From: Allonocardiopsis opalescens
GTDB taxonomy: Bacteria > Actinomycetota > Actinomycetes > Streptosporangiales > Streptosporangiaceae
Direction: 5' to 3'
Assembly: GCF_003002095.1 (NCBI RefSeq)
Contig: NZ_PVZC01000005.1
Span: forward strand, 248,001 to 312,000
Length of the DNA stretch: 64,000 bases
The first letter of the stretch is position 1. Each line of letters opens with the position of its first letter. Positions 6,808 through 15,879 of this stretch are shown in pieces. The translations under genes and the position numbers were made by a program. The notes below the pieces were generated by a model. The model worked only from the letters and a program-made list of their open reading frames with translations, searched no databases and was not told the origin of the DNA.

Positions 6808-8868
6808 CTATTCGATCTTGATCGCCGGGAAGGTGGTCGTCGCCTCCTCGGAGCTGTCGGGCACCGGGTCGGGCAGGATGCGGCGCACCTCGTCCTGGAT
6901 GGCGCGGGAGACCGCCTCGGCCGGCTCGCTCGCGTCGACCACGAAGTAGCGGTCGGGCTCGCTGCGGGCGCGGGCCTGGAAGCCGGAGCGGACGCGCTCG
7001 TGGAAGTCCTCGGACTCCGCCTCCAGCCGGTCGGCGGGCGCGCCGCGCCGGGCGGAGCCCTCCGACGGGGGCAGGTCGAGCACGATCGTGAGGTCGGGCA
7101 GCAGGTTGTCGGTGGCCCAGCGGTTCAGCCAGACGATCTCGTCCTCAGGCAGCTGGCGGCCGGCGCCCTGGTAGGCGACCATCGAGTCGATGTAGCGGTC
7201 GGTGACGACCACGGCGCCGCGCTCCAGCGCGGGCCGGATGACGGACTCGACGTGCTCGGCGCGGTCGGCGCAGTACAGCAGCGCTTCGGCGCGCGGCGAC
7301 AGGCCCACGTGGTTGCGGTCGAGCAGGATGGCCCGCAGCCGCATGCCGACCTTGGTGGCGCCGGGCTCGTGGGTGGCGACGACGTCGTAGCCCTGCTCGC
7401 GCAGCCAGATGGCGAGCAGCCGGGCCTGGGTGGACTTGCCCGCGCCCTCGCCGCCCTCCAGTGCGATGAGGGTTCCCGAGGTGCGCTTGGCGGCGACGTC
7501 GGGCGGCGCGCCGCGCACGGCGGTGACGACGTCGGCGATCAGGGAGGTGCCGCGGCGGTCGTCCATCTGGGTGTAGGAGTACCAGCCGACCAGCAGGGCG
7601 ATCGCGGCGCCGACCAGCAGCACCACGTTGGAGCCGCCGAAGGTGAGCGCGATGTCGGCGCCGAGGCGCTGGGTGCGGTTGGGGATCAGGCCGCCCAGGA
7701 TCGGCCCGGCGGCGACGGCGACCATCAGCACGACCTTCGCCATGGCCTGCAGGAAGGCGAAGGTGCGGCCGCGGATCTCGTCGGAGACCTCGGTGCCGAG
7801 CAGGGTGAGCCCGATCATCCACGCGATGCCGGCGCCCGCGCCGACGGTGCCGGTGAGGAAGGCGGCGATGACCATGTTGGGGATCAGCGCCATCAGCAGC
7901 AGCGCGACGCCCGAGGCGGCGATGGCGAGGCCGAACAGGCGGTAGCGGCTGAAGTCGCGCACCACCCGGGGCGCCACGAACATGCCCAGCGCCATGCCGG
8001 TGAAGACGGAGCCGACCAGGATGCCGAAGCCGGCGTCGCCGGCCTGCAGCAGGGTGACGTAGAGGCGGGCGACGCCCACCACCAGGCCGCCCGCCGCGAA
8101 GGCGCCGAGCATGCCCACCAGCAGGCCGCGCACCACGGGGGTGCTGGCGGCGAAGCGCCAGCCGTCGACGATCTGCCGCCACACCGATGGCTGCCGCTCG
8201 CCCTCGGTGGGCTGCATCGGCGGGATCGGCAGTCGGAAGACGACCAGGGCGGCGACCAGGTACGTGGCCCCGTTGAGGAACAGCGCGATGTCGTTCTGGT
8301 TCAGCGCGAAGTCGGGGAAGAGCCGGACGGAGACCGTGCCGACGGTGGCCAGCAGCGTGTAGAGGCCGGCCGCGATCGGCATGCTGCCGTAGGTGGTGAC
8401 CAGGAAGAGCCGGTTGGCCTCCTCCAGGCGCTGGCGGGGCACCAGGTTGGGGACCGTCGCCTCCTTGGCGGGGGCCCAGAAGAGGGAGACGGTCTGCGCC
8501 AGGAAGTTGGCGATCAGCAGCCACCACAGCTCGCCGACGAGCGGCATCGAGATGTAGAGGAGGGCTCGGAGGATGTCGCCGACGACCATGTTCAGCCGCC
8601 GGTCGAAGCGGTCGGCGAGCGCGCCGGCGATCGGGCCGAGGACCAGGGTGGGCAGCAGCTGGACGACGACCACGGCGCTGACCGCGGTGCCCTGCAGCCA
8701 GGCCGCCTGGTCGGCGGTGAGCATGGCCGCCATCGACATCAGGGCGAGGAGGCTCAGCCAGTCGCCGAGGCTCGACAGCGACAGCACCAGCCAGAACCGG
8801 CGGAAGGGCTTGATCGCCAGTACGGTGCGAGGCTCGCCACGCGCCTCGGATCGTCCAGATCTGGTCAT
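6808..8868 (-). CDS. tmk: Bifunctional MFS transporter / thymidylate kinase
   Basis: A 686-residue fusion. Residues 1-430 are an MFS permease of the MFS_3 (enterobactin-exporter-like) type: FRRFWLVLSLSSLGDWLS, LGPIAGALADRFDRR, WAPAKEATVPNLV and about 12 hydrophobic segments. From about residue 465 it is a complete dTMP kinase: LIALEGGEGAGKST P-loop, THEPG, LLYCADRAEHVE, VVTDRYIDSMVAYQG and LPDLTIVLDLPP. The kinase makes dTDP for DNA synthesis. This transporter-kinase fusion recurs in actinobacteria, so it is not a sequencing join; no other tmk lies in this window. The reason for the fusion is unknown. The N-terminal ATG at 8868 fits the permease start. Confidence 0.95.
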   Translation of the reverse strand: MTRSGRSEARGEPRTVLAIKPFRRFWLVLSLSSLGDWLSLLALMSMAAMLTADQAAWLQGTAVSAVVVVQLLPTLVLGPIAGALADRFDRRLNMVVGDILRALLYISMPLVGELWWLLIANFLAQTVSLFWAPAKEATVPNLVPRQRLEEANRLFLVTTYGSMPIAAGLYTLLATVGTVSVRLFPDFALNQNDIALFLNGATYLVAALVVFRLPIPPMQPTEGERQPSVWRQIVDGWRFAASTPVVRGLLVGMLGAFAAGGLVVGVARLYVTLLQAGDAGFGILVGSVFTGMALGMFVAPRVVRDFSRYRLFGLAIAASGVALLLMALIPNMVIAAFLTGTVGAGAGIAWMIGLTLLGTEVSDEIRGRTFAFLQAMAKVVLMVAVAAGPILGGLIPNRTQRLGADIALTFGGSNVVLLVGAAIALLVGWYSYTQMDDRRGTSLIADVVTAVRGAPPDVAAKRTSGTLIALEGGEGAGKSTQARLLAIWLREQGYDVVATHEPGATKVGMRLRAILLDRNHVGLSPRAEALLYCADRAEHVESVIRPALERGAVVVTDRYIDSMVAYQGAGRQLPEDEIVWLNRWATDNLLPDLTIVLDLPPSEGSARRGAPADRLEAESEDFHERVRSGFQARARSEPDRYFVVDASEPAEAVSRAIQDEVRRILPDPVPDSSEEATTTFPAIKIE

Positions 8869-9078
8869 TGCGTCAGCGTATCGAGTAGAACGGCGTGTTT
8901 AGCGGGGTTCGATGATGTAGTACCCCGCGAATATCGGCGCGCACACACGAAGCGCAGCCTACTGGGCCCGTACGCGCCCGGGGCACGATGTCATAACACT
9001 GCCCGGCGGGCCCTCTACGGCCTGTCGCCGCAGCGCACGACACCGCCGGCGAAGCCCCGAACCCCCCGGACGACGAAA

Positions 9079-9099
9079 CGGGCGGCTGACCGCCGCCCG
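9079..9099 (-). terminator. Hairpin after topA
   Basis: CGGGCGGC pairs with GCCGCCCG around a 5-base loop, 12 bases beyond the topA stop at 9111 on the minus strand. Confidence 0.5.
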
Positions 9100-9110
9100 A
9101 CTCCGTCCGG

Positions 9111-11786
9111 CTACTTCGACTTCGCCGACGCCCGCTTGCGGGTGGTGGTGCCGTTCTTGGACTTGGCCTTCGGCTTGGCCGGAGCCTTGGCGCGGCGCTC
9201 GGCCAGCAGTTCGGCGGCGCGCTCGATCGTCACCGTCGCCACGTCGTCGCCCTTGCGCAGCGAGGCGTTGGTGGCGCCGTCGGTGACGTAGGGGCCGAAG
9301 CGCCCCTCCTTGACCACGACGTCCTGGCCGCTCTCGGGGTCCTTGCCCAGCTCGCGCAGGGGCGGCGCCGCGGCGGCGCGGGCGCGGCCGCGGGCCTTGG
9401 GCTGCGCGAACAGCTCCTTGGCCTGCTCGATGGTGACCGTGAACAGCTGCTCCTCGGTCTCCAGCGAGCGACTGTCGGAGCCCTTGCCCTCGGCGCCCTT
9501 GCGCAGGTACGGGCCGTAGCGGCCGTTCTGCGCGGTGACCTGCTCGCCGTCGATCTCGCCGACCACCCGGGGCAGCGAGAGCAGCTTCTTGGCGTCGTCG
9601 AAGGTGACCGTGTCGAGGGTCATCGACTTCAGCAGCGAGCCGGTGCGCGGCTTGGCCGACTTCGGCGCGTCCTCCTCCAGCACCTCGGTGACGTACGGGC
9701 CGAAGCGGCCGCTCTTCGCCACCAGCATCCGGCCGGTGTCGGGGTCGACGCCCAGTTCGCGCTCGCCGCTGGGCTGCGCGAACAGCTCCTCGGCGCGCTC
9801 CACCGTCAGCTCGTCGGGCGCGAGGTCCTCGGGGACGTTCACCCGCTGCTCGTCGCGCTCCAGGTAGGGGCCGTAGCGCCCCACCCGGATGATGATGTCG
9901 CTGTCGGCCAGCGGGAAGGAGCTGACCTCCTTGGCGTCGATGTCGCCGAGGTCGGTGACCAGCTCCTTGAGCCCCTCGTCGCCGTCCTCGCCGTAGTAGA
10001 ACCGCCGCAGCCACGGCACCCGCTGCGCGTCGCCGCGGGCGATGTCGTCGAGGATGTCCTCCATCCGGGCGGTGAAGTCGTAGTCGACCAGGTTGTCGAA
10101 GTGCTTCTCCAGCAGGGTGACGACGGCGAAGGCCAGGAAGGAGGGCACCAGCGCGGAGCCCTTCTTGAACACGTAGCCGCGGTCCAGGATGGTGCCGATG
10201 ATCGACGCGTAGGTCGACGGCCGCCCGATCCCGCGCTCCTCCAGCTCCTTGACCAGCGACGCCTCGGTGTAGCGGGCCGGCGGGCGGGTGCTGTGGCCCT
10301 CGGCCGCCAGCTCCACGGCGGTGACGGCGTCGCCCTCGGCCAGCGGCGGCAGCCTGCGCTCGCGGTCGTCCAGCTCGGCGTCGGGGTCGTCGGAGCCCTC
10401 CACGTAGGCCTTGAGGAAGCCGTGGAAGCTGATGACCTTGCCGGTGGCGCTGAACTCGGCCTGCTCGCCCGCGTTGGAGGCCCCGACCATCCGCACCGAC
10501 ACCGACTCGCCGACGGCGTCCTTCATCTGCGAGGCGACGGTGCGCTTCCAGATCAGCTCGTACAGCCGGAACTCGTCGCTGCGCAGCCCCGCCTCGGCCG
10601 GGGTGCGGAAGGTGTCGCCCGCCGGGCGGATCGCCTCGTGCGCCTCCTGGGCGTTCTTCACCTTGCTCTGGTAGGCCCGCGGCTTGTCCGGCACGTAGCT
10701 GGAGCCGTACAGCTGCACGGCCTGCCCGCGGGCGGCGGCGATGGCGCCCTCCGACAGGGTGATGCTGTCGGTACGCATATAGGTGATGTGGCCGTTCTCG
10801 TACAGCCGCTGCGCCACCTGCATCGTGTACTTGGCCGAGAAGCCGAGCTTGCGCGACGCCTCCTGCTGGAGGGTGGTGGTGCGGAACGGCGGGTACGGCG
10901 AGCGGCGGTACGGCTTGCGCTCCACCGAGCGCACCGTGTAGTTCGCGCCCTCCAGCCGCCCGGCCAGCGCGCGCGCCGCCTCCTCGTCCAGGTGCAGCAC
11001 GGCCTGGTCGCGCAGCTGCCCGACGGAGCTGAAGTCGCGCCCCTGCGCGACGCGGCGGCCGTCGACGGAGACCAGCGCGGCGCCGAAGACCGAGGGGTCG
11101 TGCTCGGCCACGCCGGTGTCGAACTGGCCCTTGATGTCCCAGTAGTCGGCCGAGCGGAAGGCGATCCGCTCGCGCTCGCGCTCCACCACCAGCCGGGTGG
11201 CCACCGACTGCACGCGGCCCGCCGACAGCCTCGGCATGACCTTCTTCCACAGCACCGGCGAGACCTCGTAGCCGTAGAGGCGGTCGAGGATACGGCGGGT
11301 CTCCTGGGCGTCGACCAGCCGGAGGTTCAGCTCGCGGGTGTTGTCGGCGGCGCGGCGGATGGCGTCCTTGGTGATCTCGTTGAAGACCATGCGGCGCACC
11401 GGCACCTTGGGCTTGAGCACTTCGAGCAGGTGCCAGGCGATGGCCTCGCCCTCGCGGTCCTCGTCCGTGGCCAGGTACAGCTCGGAGGCGTCGGCCAGCA
11501 GATCCTTGAGCTTCTTGACCTGACTCTTCTTGTCGGCGTTGACGACGTAGAGCGGCTCGAACTCGTGCTCGACGTTCACACCCAGCCGCGACCAGGGCTC
11601 TTTCTTGTACTTCACCGGGATCTCGGCGGCCTTGGTGGGCAGGTCACGGATATGGCCGATACTGGACTCGACAACGTAACCACGGCCGAGATATCCGGCG
11701 ATGGTCTTCGCCTTGGTCGACGACTCCACGATGACCAGGCGTGTCCCCCCGCCCGCGTCCCCTGCGCTGCCTGTCCTGGCTGGCAC
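9111..11786 (-). CDS. topA: DNA topoisomerase I
   Basis: A 891-residue type IA topoisomerase. TOPRIM domain: LVIVESSTKAKTI (residues 17-29) and LATDEDREGEAIAWH (105-119). The catalytic tyrosine lies in HITYMRTDS (Tyr336). Four or more C-terminal topoisomerase repeats of the type GRYGPYL or GRFGPYV follow, then a basic Lys/Ala tail (RAKAPAKPKAKSKNGTTTRKRASAKSK in parts) that is typical of actinobacterial enzymes and aids DNA grip. It relaxes negative supercoils. It is first in the topA/tmk/holB series, though a 240-base gap with a hairpin separates it from tmk. The start gives a Gly-rich N-terminus just before the TOPRIM fold. Confidence 0.97.
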   Translation of the reverse strand: MPARTGSAGDAGGGTRLVIVESSTKAKTIAGYLGRGYVVESSIGHIRDLPTKAAEIPVKYKKEPWSRLGVNVEHEFEPLYVVNADKKSQVKKLKDLLADASELYLATDEDREGEAIAWHLLEVLKPKVPVRRMVFNEITKDAIRRAADNTRELNLRLVDAQETRRILDRLYGYEVSPVLWKKVMPRLSAGRVQSVATRLVVERERERIAFRSADYWDIKGQFDTGVAEHDPSVFGAALVSVDGRRVAQGRDFSSVGQLRDQAVLHLDEEAARALAGRLEGANYTVRSVERKPYRRSPYPPFRTTTLQQEASRKLGFSAKYTMQVAQRLYENGHITYMRTDSITLSEGAIAAARGQAVQLYGSSYVPDKPRAYQSKVKNAQEAHEAIRPAGDTFRTPAEAGLRSDEFRLYELIWKRTVASQMKDAVGESVSVRMVGASNAGEQAEFSATGKVISFHGFLKAYVEGSDDPDAELDDRERRLPPLAEGDAVTAVELAAEGHSTRPPARYTEASLVKELEERGIGRPSTYASIIGTILDRGYVFKKGSALVPSFLAFAVVTLLEKHFDNLVDYDFTARMEDILDDIARGDAQRVPWLRRFYYGEDGDEGLKELVTDLGDIDAKEVSSFPLADSDIIIRVGRYGPYLERDEQRVNVPEDLAPDELTVERAEELFAQPSGERELGVDPDTGRMLVAKSGRFGPYVTEVLEEDAPKSAKPRTGSLLKSMTLDTVTFDDAKKLLSLPRVVGEIDGEQVTAQNGRYGPYLRKGAEGKGSDSRSLETEEQLFTVTIEQAKELFAQPKARGRARAAAAPPLRELGKDPESGQDVVVKEGRFGPYVTDGATNASLRKGDDVATVTIERAAELLAERRAKAPAKPKAKSKNGTTTRKRASAKSK

Positions 11787-11955
11787 GCTGTTCCACCCTC
11801 TACTAACGTCCGGCTATGTCGTCATCCGCTACAGCCATCCGCGGCCGTTCCGGATTCCCCGGCGCCCCGGCGCCCCTTTGACGTTAACCCGCCCCGCGAC
11901 CGCCGGATGCACCTGCGGTCCAACTCACACCTCGAGCAGACGCAGAATAAGCGCA

Positions 11956-12141
11956 ATGCTGGAATATGAGTACCAGTCACTCCATCTGCCGCGCGGCATG
12001 TCGCGCGATCTGGCGCGGCAGGTCCTGACCCGTCATGCCGAGATCGGCGACTGGGAGTTGGACCGGCTCCGACTGTATCCCGATGGAAGCCGCCGGGTGA
12101 CACTCCGTCGCAGGATCATCAGACAGGTCCGCACCATGTGA
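11956..12141 (+). CDS. DUF5703 family small protein
   Basis: A 61-residue protein: MLEYEYQSLHLPRG, then ARQVLTRHAEIGDWELDRL and the strongly conserved tail DGSRRVTLRRRIIRQ. This matches the small basic DUF5703 proteins that lie next to topA in many actinomycetes. It is divergent from topA, with the shared promoter region in 11787-11955. A strong terminator hairpin follows at 12185. Function unknown. The ATG at 11956 is preferred because the longer frame upstream overlaps topA and its promoter region. Confidence 0.85.
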   Translation: MLEYEYQSLHLPRGMSRDLARQVLTRHAEIGDWELDRLRLYPDGSRRVTLRRRIIRQVRTM

Positions 12142-12184
12142 AACCGCGCACCGCGTGTTCCTCGGCGCGTCGCGGCACGCGAAC

Positions 12185-12210
12185 GGGCCCACCGGCGTGC
12201 CGGTGGGCCC
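12185..12210 (+). terminator. Perfect 11-bp hairpin after the DUF5703 gene
   Basis: GGGCCCACCGG pairs perfectly with CCGGTGGGCCC around the tetraloop CGTG, 43 bases after the DUF5703 stop codon. Confidence 0.75.
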
Positions 12211-12224
12211 TGCCGCCCCGCCGG

Positions 12225-12495
12225 CCCGGCCGCGCTCCGGGCCGACGGTGCCTTGTCTCGGTCCGCCGCTCCGGCCGCGCTCCGGAATCGGCGGTGTGTT
12301 CTCTCGGTCCGCCGGTCCGGCCGCGCTCCGGGCCGACGGAGGGTCGTCTCTGTCTCTGTCTCGGTCCGCCGGTCCGGCCGCGCTCCGGGCCGGCGGTGTG
12401 TTCTCCCAGTGCGCCGCTCCGGCCGCGCTCCGGAACGGTGTGCGCTTCTTCCCTGTCCGCCGGCCTGGCCGCGCTCCGGGCCGGCGGCGCGGTCT
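12225..12495. repeat. Degenerate tandem repeat, core CCGGCCGCGCTCCGG
   Basis: The core CCGGCCGCGCTCCGG, or a one-base variant, recurs six times at about 35-65 base spacing, each preceded by a GTCCGCCG-like box and separated by short variable stretches such as GGCGGTGTGTTCTC. The block fills the space between two convergent genes. Reading frames across it are repetitive and unlike real proteins. It may be a slippage-grown terminator region. Confidence 0.7.
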
Positions 12496-12499
12496 GCGG

Positions 12500-12964
12500 C
12501 TAGCGCCCGCCCAGGACCGCGCCGAGTCCGCCCAGCGCCCCGACGGCGCGGGACACGGACTCGCCGGCTGGCAGCTCCGAGAGGTCGGTGGTGACCCCGT
12601 CGAAGCGCACGTGGTCGGCCTGGAGGCCCTCGCGCAGGTTCAGCCCCTCCACCTCGGGCAGCTCGACGCCGACGGCGTCGCCCAGGCTCCGGTCCGGGCT
12701 CGACCCGGTGGTCCCGGTCGCTCCCTGGAGCTGCTCGTCCAGCACCACGGCGTTCTCGTACACCGCTGACGCGGTCTCGCCGAGCACCATGTGCGCCGGG
12801 GCGGGCAGGACGCGGACCACGTCGGCGACGAGCGCGTTGCCCGCGACGCCCTCGACGGTGTCGGCGGCGCTCAGCGTGTCGGCGCCGGCCGCTCCGGCGC
12901 CGAACACCAGCAGGCCGGCGGCCACCACGGTGGCCACCGCGGACTTCTTCACCCAGTTGTTCAT
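12500..12964 (-). CDS. Small secreted protein of the chaplin-rich surface block
   Basis: A 154-residue protein starting MNNWVKKSAVATVVAAGLLVFGAGAAGADT, a clear Sec signal peptide with cleavage near AGA-DT. The mature part (VEGVAGNALVADVVRVLPAP, then ENAVVLDEQLQGATG) has the GNA/VV flavour of a chaplin-like module but no repeat of it and no Cys. It ends with a hydrophobic ALGGLGAVLGGR. The start at 12964 has a GAAGGGAAGAA ribosome site upstream. The signal peptide resembles that of the multi-chaplin protein at 13364-14500 (MNKWAKSSAKLAL), which suggests a shared origin. Specific function unknown; it is probably a cell-surface component of aerial growth. Confidence 0.72.
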   Translation of the reverse strand: MNNWVKKSAVATVVAAGLLVFGAGAAGADTLSAADTVEGVAGNALVADVVRVLPAPAHMVLGETASAVYENAVVLDEQLQGATGTTGSSPDRSLGDAVGVELPEVEGLNLREGLQADHVRFDGVTTDLSELPAGESVSRAVGALGGLGAVLGGR

Positions 12965-13363
12965 CGGATTCTTCCCTTCACTGACTTGCGTGGACGGTGT
13001 AGACGGGTTGTGATTCGCGGCGCGCCGCGCACGCGCCGGAAGATCGGGACGGGGATTCGGGGACCGGCGGCCGGCGCCGGCCGCGCGAGGTGTCGCGGGG
13101 CCCGCGTCGGCCCCGGTCCGGTCGGTGCGCCCTCCCGCCGACACGGGGTCACGGTGCCGGAGGAGTGCGGCGTGGCGGGGGTCCGGGCCTGTGGCGGCCC
13201 GGGACCCGCGGACCTGGTGGTCTGACTTGGATGTGATTCCTTGATTCGGTGGTACGGCCGGGCGCCGGCCGCCACGGCTCCGTGCCCCGTGCGCGCCGTC
13301 GAGCCGCGCTCTCAGCGGCGGGCGGCGGAACGGTGAGCCGTCAGCGGCGGAGCCCGGTCGCCG
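12965..13363. other. Intergenic between secreted-protein genes
   Basis: About 400 bases upstream of the gene at 12500-12964. No gene was recognised. The region should contain that gene's promoter and the end signal of the 13364-14500 gene. Confidence 0.35.
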
Positions 13364-14500
13364 CTACACGCCGCCCAGGCCGAACAGCGACAGCAGGCCC
13401 AGCAGGTCGTCCGTGGTGGGCAGCTGGGTGACGGGCTCCTCCTGCTGGAGCTGCGGCGTCACGGCGACGTCGCTGACCTCCGCCGTCTCCGCCACCTGGC
13501 CGAGCCCGGTCGTCAGGTCGTCCAGGCCGCCCAGCGGGGTCTGCACGGCGTTCTGGCCGGGGTGCAGGTCCACCGGCGAGCTCATCGGCAGGGTCTCCGA
13601 CAGGCCGGTGCCCGACACCAGGCCGCTCACGGTGCCGACCGCGCCCTGCGCGGGCTCCGGCAGCACGCCGGCCGAGTCGTGGACGGGAGCGGCCACCCGG
13701 TGCCAGGTGCCGGACTCGTCGACCACGACGGCGGCGGTCTCGTCGGCGGTGGCGGCGGCGTTGGACAGCACGGCCGAGACCGCGTTGCCGCTGATGTTGG
13801 CGGCGACGTCGATCGGCGCCGCGATCTGGTTGCCGCCGATGATCGAGCCGCTGCCGTCGGTGTCCAGGTCGACGTCCTCCTCGCCGCCCCAGCCGCCGCT
13901 GTCGTGCAGCACGGCCGCGCCGGTGTCGTCGGCGGTGGCCGCCGCCGAGCCGCCGACGAGCGCCACGGCGTTGCCGGCGATGTTGGCGGCGGCGTTGACG
14001 GGAGCCGCGATCTGGTTGCCGCCGATGATGGAGCCGCGGCCGTCGGTGTCGAGCTCCAGGTCCGCGTCGTCCTCGTACCGGTCGCCGCTGTCGTGCACGA
14101 CGGCCGCGCCGGACTCGTCGGCGGTGGCCGCCGCGTTGGACAGCACACCGGACACGGCGTTGCCCGTCACATTGGCGGCGACGTCGATCGGCGCGGCCAC
14201 CTGGTTGCCGCCGAGGATCGAGCCGCGGCCATCGGTCTCCAGGTCGACCTCGTCGTCGTCGAACACGGCCGCGCCGGTCTCGTCGGCGGTCGCGCCCGCC
14301 GAGCCGCCGACCAGGCCGACGGCGTTGCCGCTGATGTTGGCGGCCGCGTCGATCGGCGCGACGACCTGGTTGCCGCCCAGGATCGAGCCGCGGCCGTCGG
14401 TCTCCGCCTCCAGGTCGGCGCTGGAGATCCCGGCGCCCAGGGCGACGAATCCGGCGGTGAGCAGCGCCAACTTGGCGGAGCTCTTGGCCCACTTGTTCAT
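13364..14500 (-). CDS. Secreted multi-chaplin-like protein, four cysteine-free modules
   Basis: A 378-residue exported protein. The signal peptide MNKWAKSSAKLALLTAGFVALGAGISSA is followed by four repeats of about 50-60 residues. Each reads D-(L)ETDGRGSI-(L/I)GGNQ-(V/I)-xAP-(I/V)-(D/N)-xAAN-(I/V)-xGNAV, then an SNAAATADE or GGSAxATADD-like segment. The GGNQ...GNAV core matches the chaplin signature, in which hydrophobic strands form amyloid surface films. Canonical chaplins usually have two Cys per module; here all four modules lack Cys. The C-terminal 130 residues are low complexity, ending LLSLFGLGGV, with no sorting signal. The start at 14500 follows a GAAAGGAA ribosome site. It probably coats aerial hyphae or spores. 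Confidence 0.78.
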   Translation of the reverse strand: MNKWAKSSAKLALLTAGFVALGAGISSADLEAETDGRGSILGGNQVVAPIDAAANISGNAVGLVGGSAGATADETGAAVFDDDEVDLETDGRGSILGGNQVAAPIDVAANVTGNAVSGVLSNAAATADESGAAVVHDSGDRYEDDADLELDTDGRGSIIGGNQIAAPVNAAANIAGNAVALVGGSAAATADDTGAAVLHDSGGWGGEEDVDLDTDGSGSIIGGNQIAAPIDVAANISGNAVSAVLSNAAATADETAAVVVDESGTWHRVAAPVHDSAGVLPEPAQGAVGTVSGLVSGTGLSETLPMSSPVDLHPGQNAVQTPLGGLDDLTTGLGQVAETAEVSDVAVTPQLQQEEPVTQLPTTDDLLGLLSLFGLGGV

Positions 14501-14736
14501 GTGGGTGTTCCTTTCGGACATTCGGATGGGTTGACCTGCATGGATGGGTGCAGGCGAGCTGCGGCGGCCCCGCGCCGCTCCCGGTTGGAGCGGCGCGGTC
14601 GCACCGCGTCGATGGATCCCGACCGGCCGCGGCGCGTCTGGACGACGCGGGGGCTGGCCGGGGGTGCGGGCGCGTGGTGCGCACCTGGTGGGTGCGCGGT
14701 GGCCCGCGAATGCAGCCGCGGTCATGGCGTGACCCG

Positions 14737-14779
14737 GCTGACGTGAACCCCGCTACCGCGCAGCGTGGCTCACGTCAGC
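14737..14779. promoter_or_regulatory. 10-bp inverted repeat upstream of the multi-chaplin gene
   Basis: GCTGACGTGA (14737-14746) and TCACGTCAGC (14770-14779) are a perfect inverted repeat with a 23-base spacer. They lie between the LPXTG-chaplin gene end (14830) and the multi-chaplin start (14500). It could be a regulator site for the chaplin promoter, or a long-loop hairpin. Confidence 0.4.
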
Positions 14780-14786
14780 CTCCCGA

Positions 14787-14802
14787 CCGGCCGAGCGGCC
14801 GG
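14787..14802 (-). terminator. Short hairpin after the LPXTG chaplin gene
   Basis: CCGGCC and GGCCGG pair around GAGC, 28 bases beyond the stop at 14830. Confidence 0.35.
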
Positions 14803-14829
14803 GAAGCGGACGGGGTTTCGGATGGTGCT

Positions 14830-15687
14830 TCAGTCCTGGGCGGCGCGTCGGCGCCGGCGTGCGAGCAGCAGCAGCGCGCCGCCCGCGGCGGTCGCGGCCG
14901 CCGCCGCGGCGGCCAGCAGGCCCACCTGGGCGCCGGTCACCGGCAGGGTGCCGGGTTCGGCGGGCCGCTGCGGGCCGTCCGCCGGCGGGGGCTCGCCGGG
15001 GCCGTTCGACGGGGTCGGGGACGGGGATTCGGGCTCCGGCTCCTCCTCGGGCGTCGACGGGTACGGCGTCGGCGAGGGGGACGGGTCGGGGTTCTCTTCC
15101 GGGTAGGCCGGGGGCGCCGAGGAGGACAGCGCGTCCTCGCAGGCCGCCGCGGAGATGCCGAGGACCGCGACGGCGTTGCCGCAGACGGTGGCGGCCGCCT
15201 CGATCGGGATGCTGATCTGGTTGCCGCTGGCGATTCCGCCCTGGCCGTCGGTCACCATCTCCCGCTGCTCGGCGACCAGGACCTCGGTGACCGCCTGGCA
15301 CTCCGCGGCGGAGATGCCGATCGCCGCCAGGGAGTTCCCGCAGATCAGCGCCTCGATGTCGACGGGAACGTAGATCTGGTTGCCGCTGCCGACGCCGCCC
15401 CGCCCGTCGGTCTCCAGCTCGGGGTCCCCGGCGCCGTCCGTCCCGCCGCCGCGTCCGGCGTCGTCGTCGGCCGCCTCGCAGGTGGCGGCGGCGGAGCCGC
15501 CCACGGCGACGGAGGCGCTGCACACGGTCCCGTCGACGTCCACGGGCACGCTCACCTGGTTGCCGCTGATCACGCCGCCCCGCCCGTCGGTCTCCAGCTC
15601 GTCGGCGTGGGCGCCGGGCGCCAGGGCGCCGGCCAGGCCGGCCGCGAGGACGGCCGCAGAGGCTGCGGTGTACAGCTTCCTACGCAT
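14830..15687 (-). CDS. Long chaplin with three modules and an LPVTG sortase signal
   Basis: A 285-residue wall-anchored protein. The signal peptide MRRKLYTAASAAVLAAGLAGALAPGAHA precedes three chaplin modules (residues about 30-190). Each has TDGRGGV or TDGQGGI, SGNQxxxPxxxxxxxC, then (G)NSLAAIGISAAxC-like segments, with two Cys per module as in classical chaplins. Next come a Pro/Ser/Glu-rich wall-spanning linker (about 195-245), the sorting signal LPVTG, a hydrophobic helix and the basic tail ARRRRRAAQD. A class E-type sortase should attach it to peptidoglycan, as for Streptomyces ChpA-C. It is followed by the Cys-free multi-chaplin gene and preceded by another secreted-protein gene. Confidence 0.88.
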   Translation of the reverse strand: MRRKLYTAASAAVLAAGLAGALAPGAHADELETDGRGGVISGNQVSVPVDVDGTVCSASVAVGGSAAATCEAADDDAGRGGGTDGAGDPELETDGRGGVGSGNQIYVPVDIEALICGNSLAAIGISAAECQAVTEVLVAEQREMVTDGQGGIASGNQISIPIEAAATVCGNAVAVLGISAAACEDALSSSAPPAYPEENPDPSPSPTPYPSTPEEEPEPESPSPTPSNGPGEPPPADGPQRPAEPGTLPVTGAQVGLLAAAAAAATAAGGALLLLARRRRRAAQD

Positions 15688-15879
15688 GGTGATGCCTCAT
15701 TTCAGACGGGACGGGCGCGGTTTCGGGGAGTGCGGCCGCTGAACGCGCGGTTTCCGCATCGGACTGGCGGGGCCACGCCGCGGACCGGTGCCGGCACGTG
15801 ACGACCAGGCCTTTCCGGCTCCGGCGCGGCGTCAGCTGGGAATCAGCGCGCGGCGGCGGGCCGGATGCGTGCGCTCGGG

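Noticed and set aside
6274-9291. A 1005-codon open frame on the plus strand
   Set aside because: It is antisense to holB, the MFS-tmk fusion and part of topA. The translation is Asp/Gly/Gln/His-rich and matches no family; long antisense frames are normal at this GC content.
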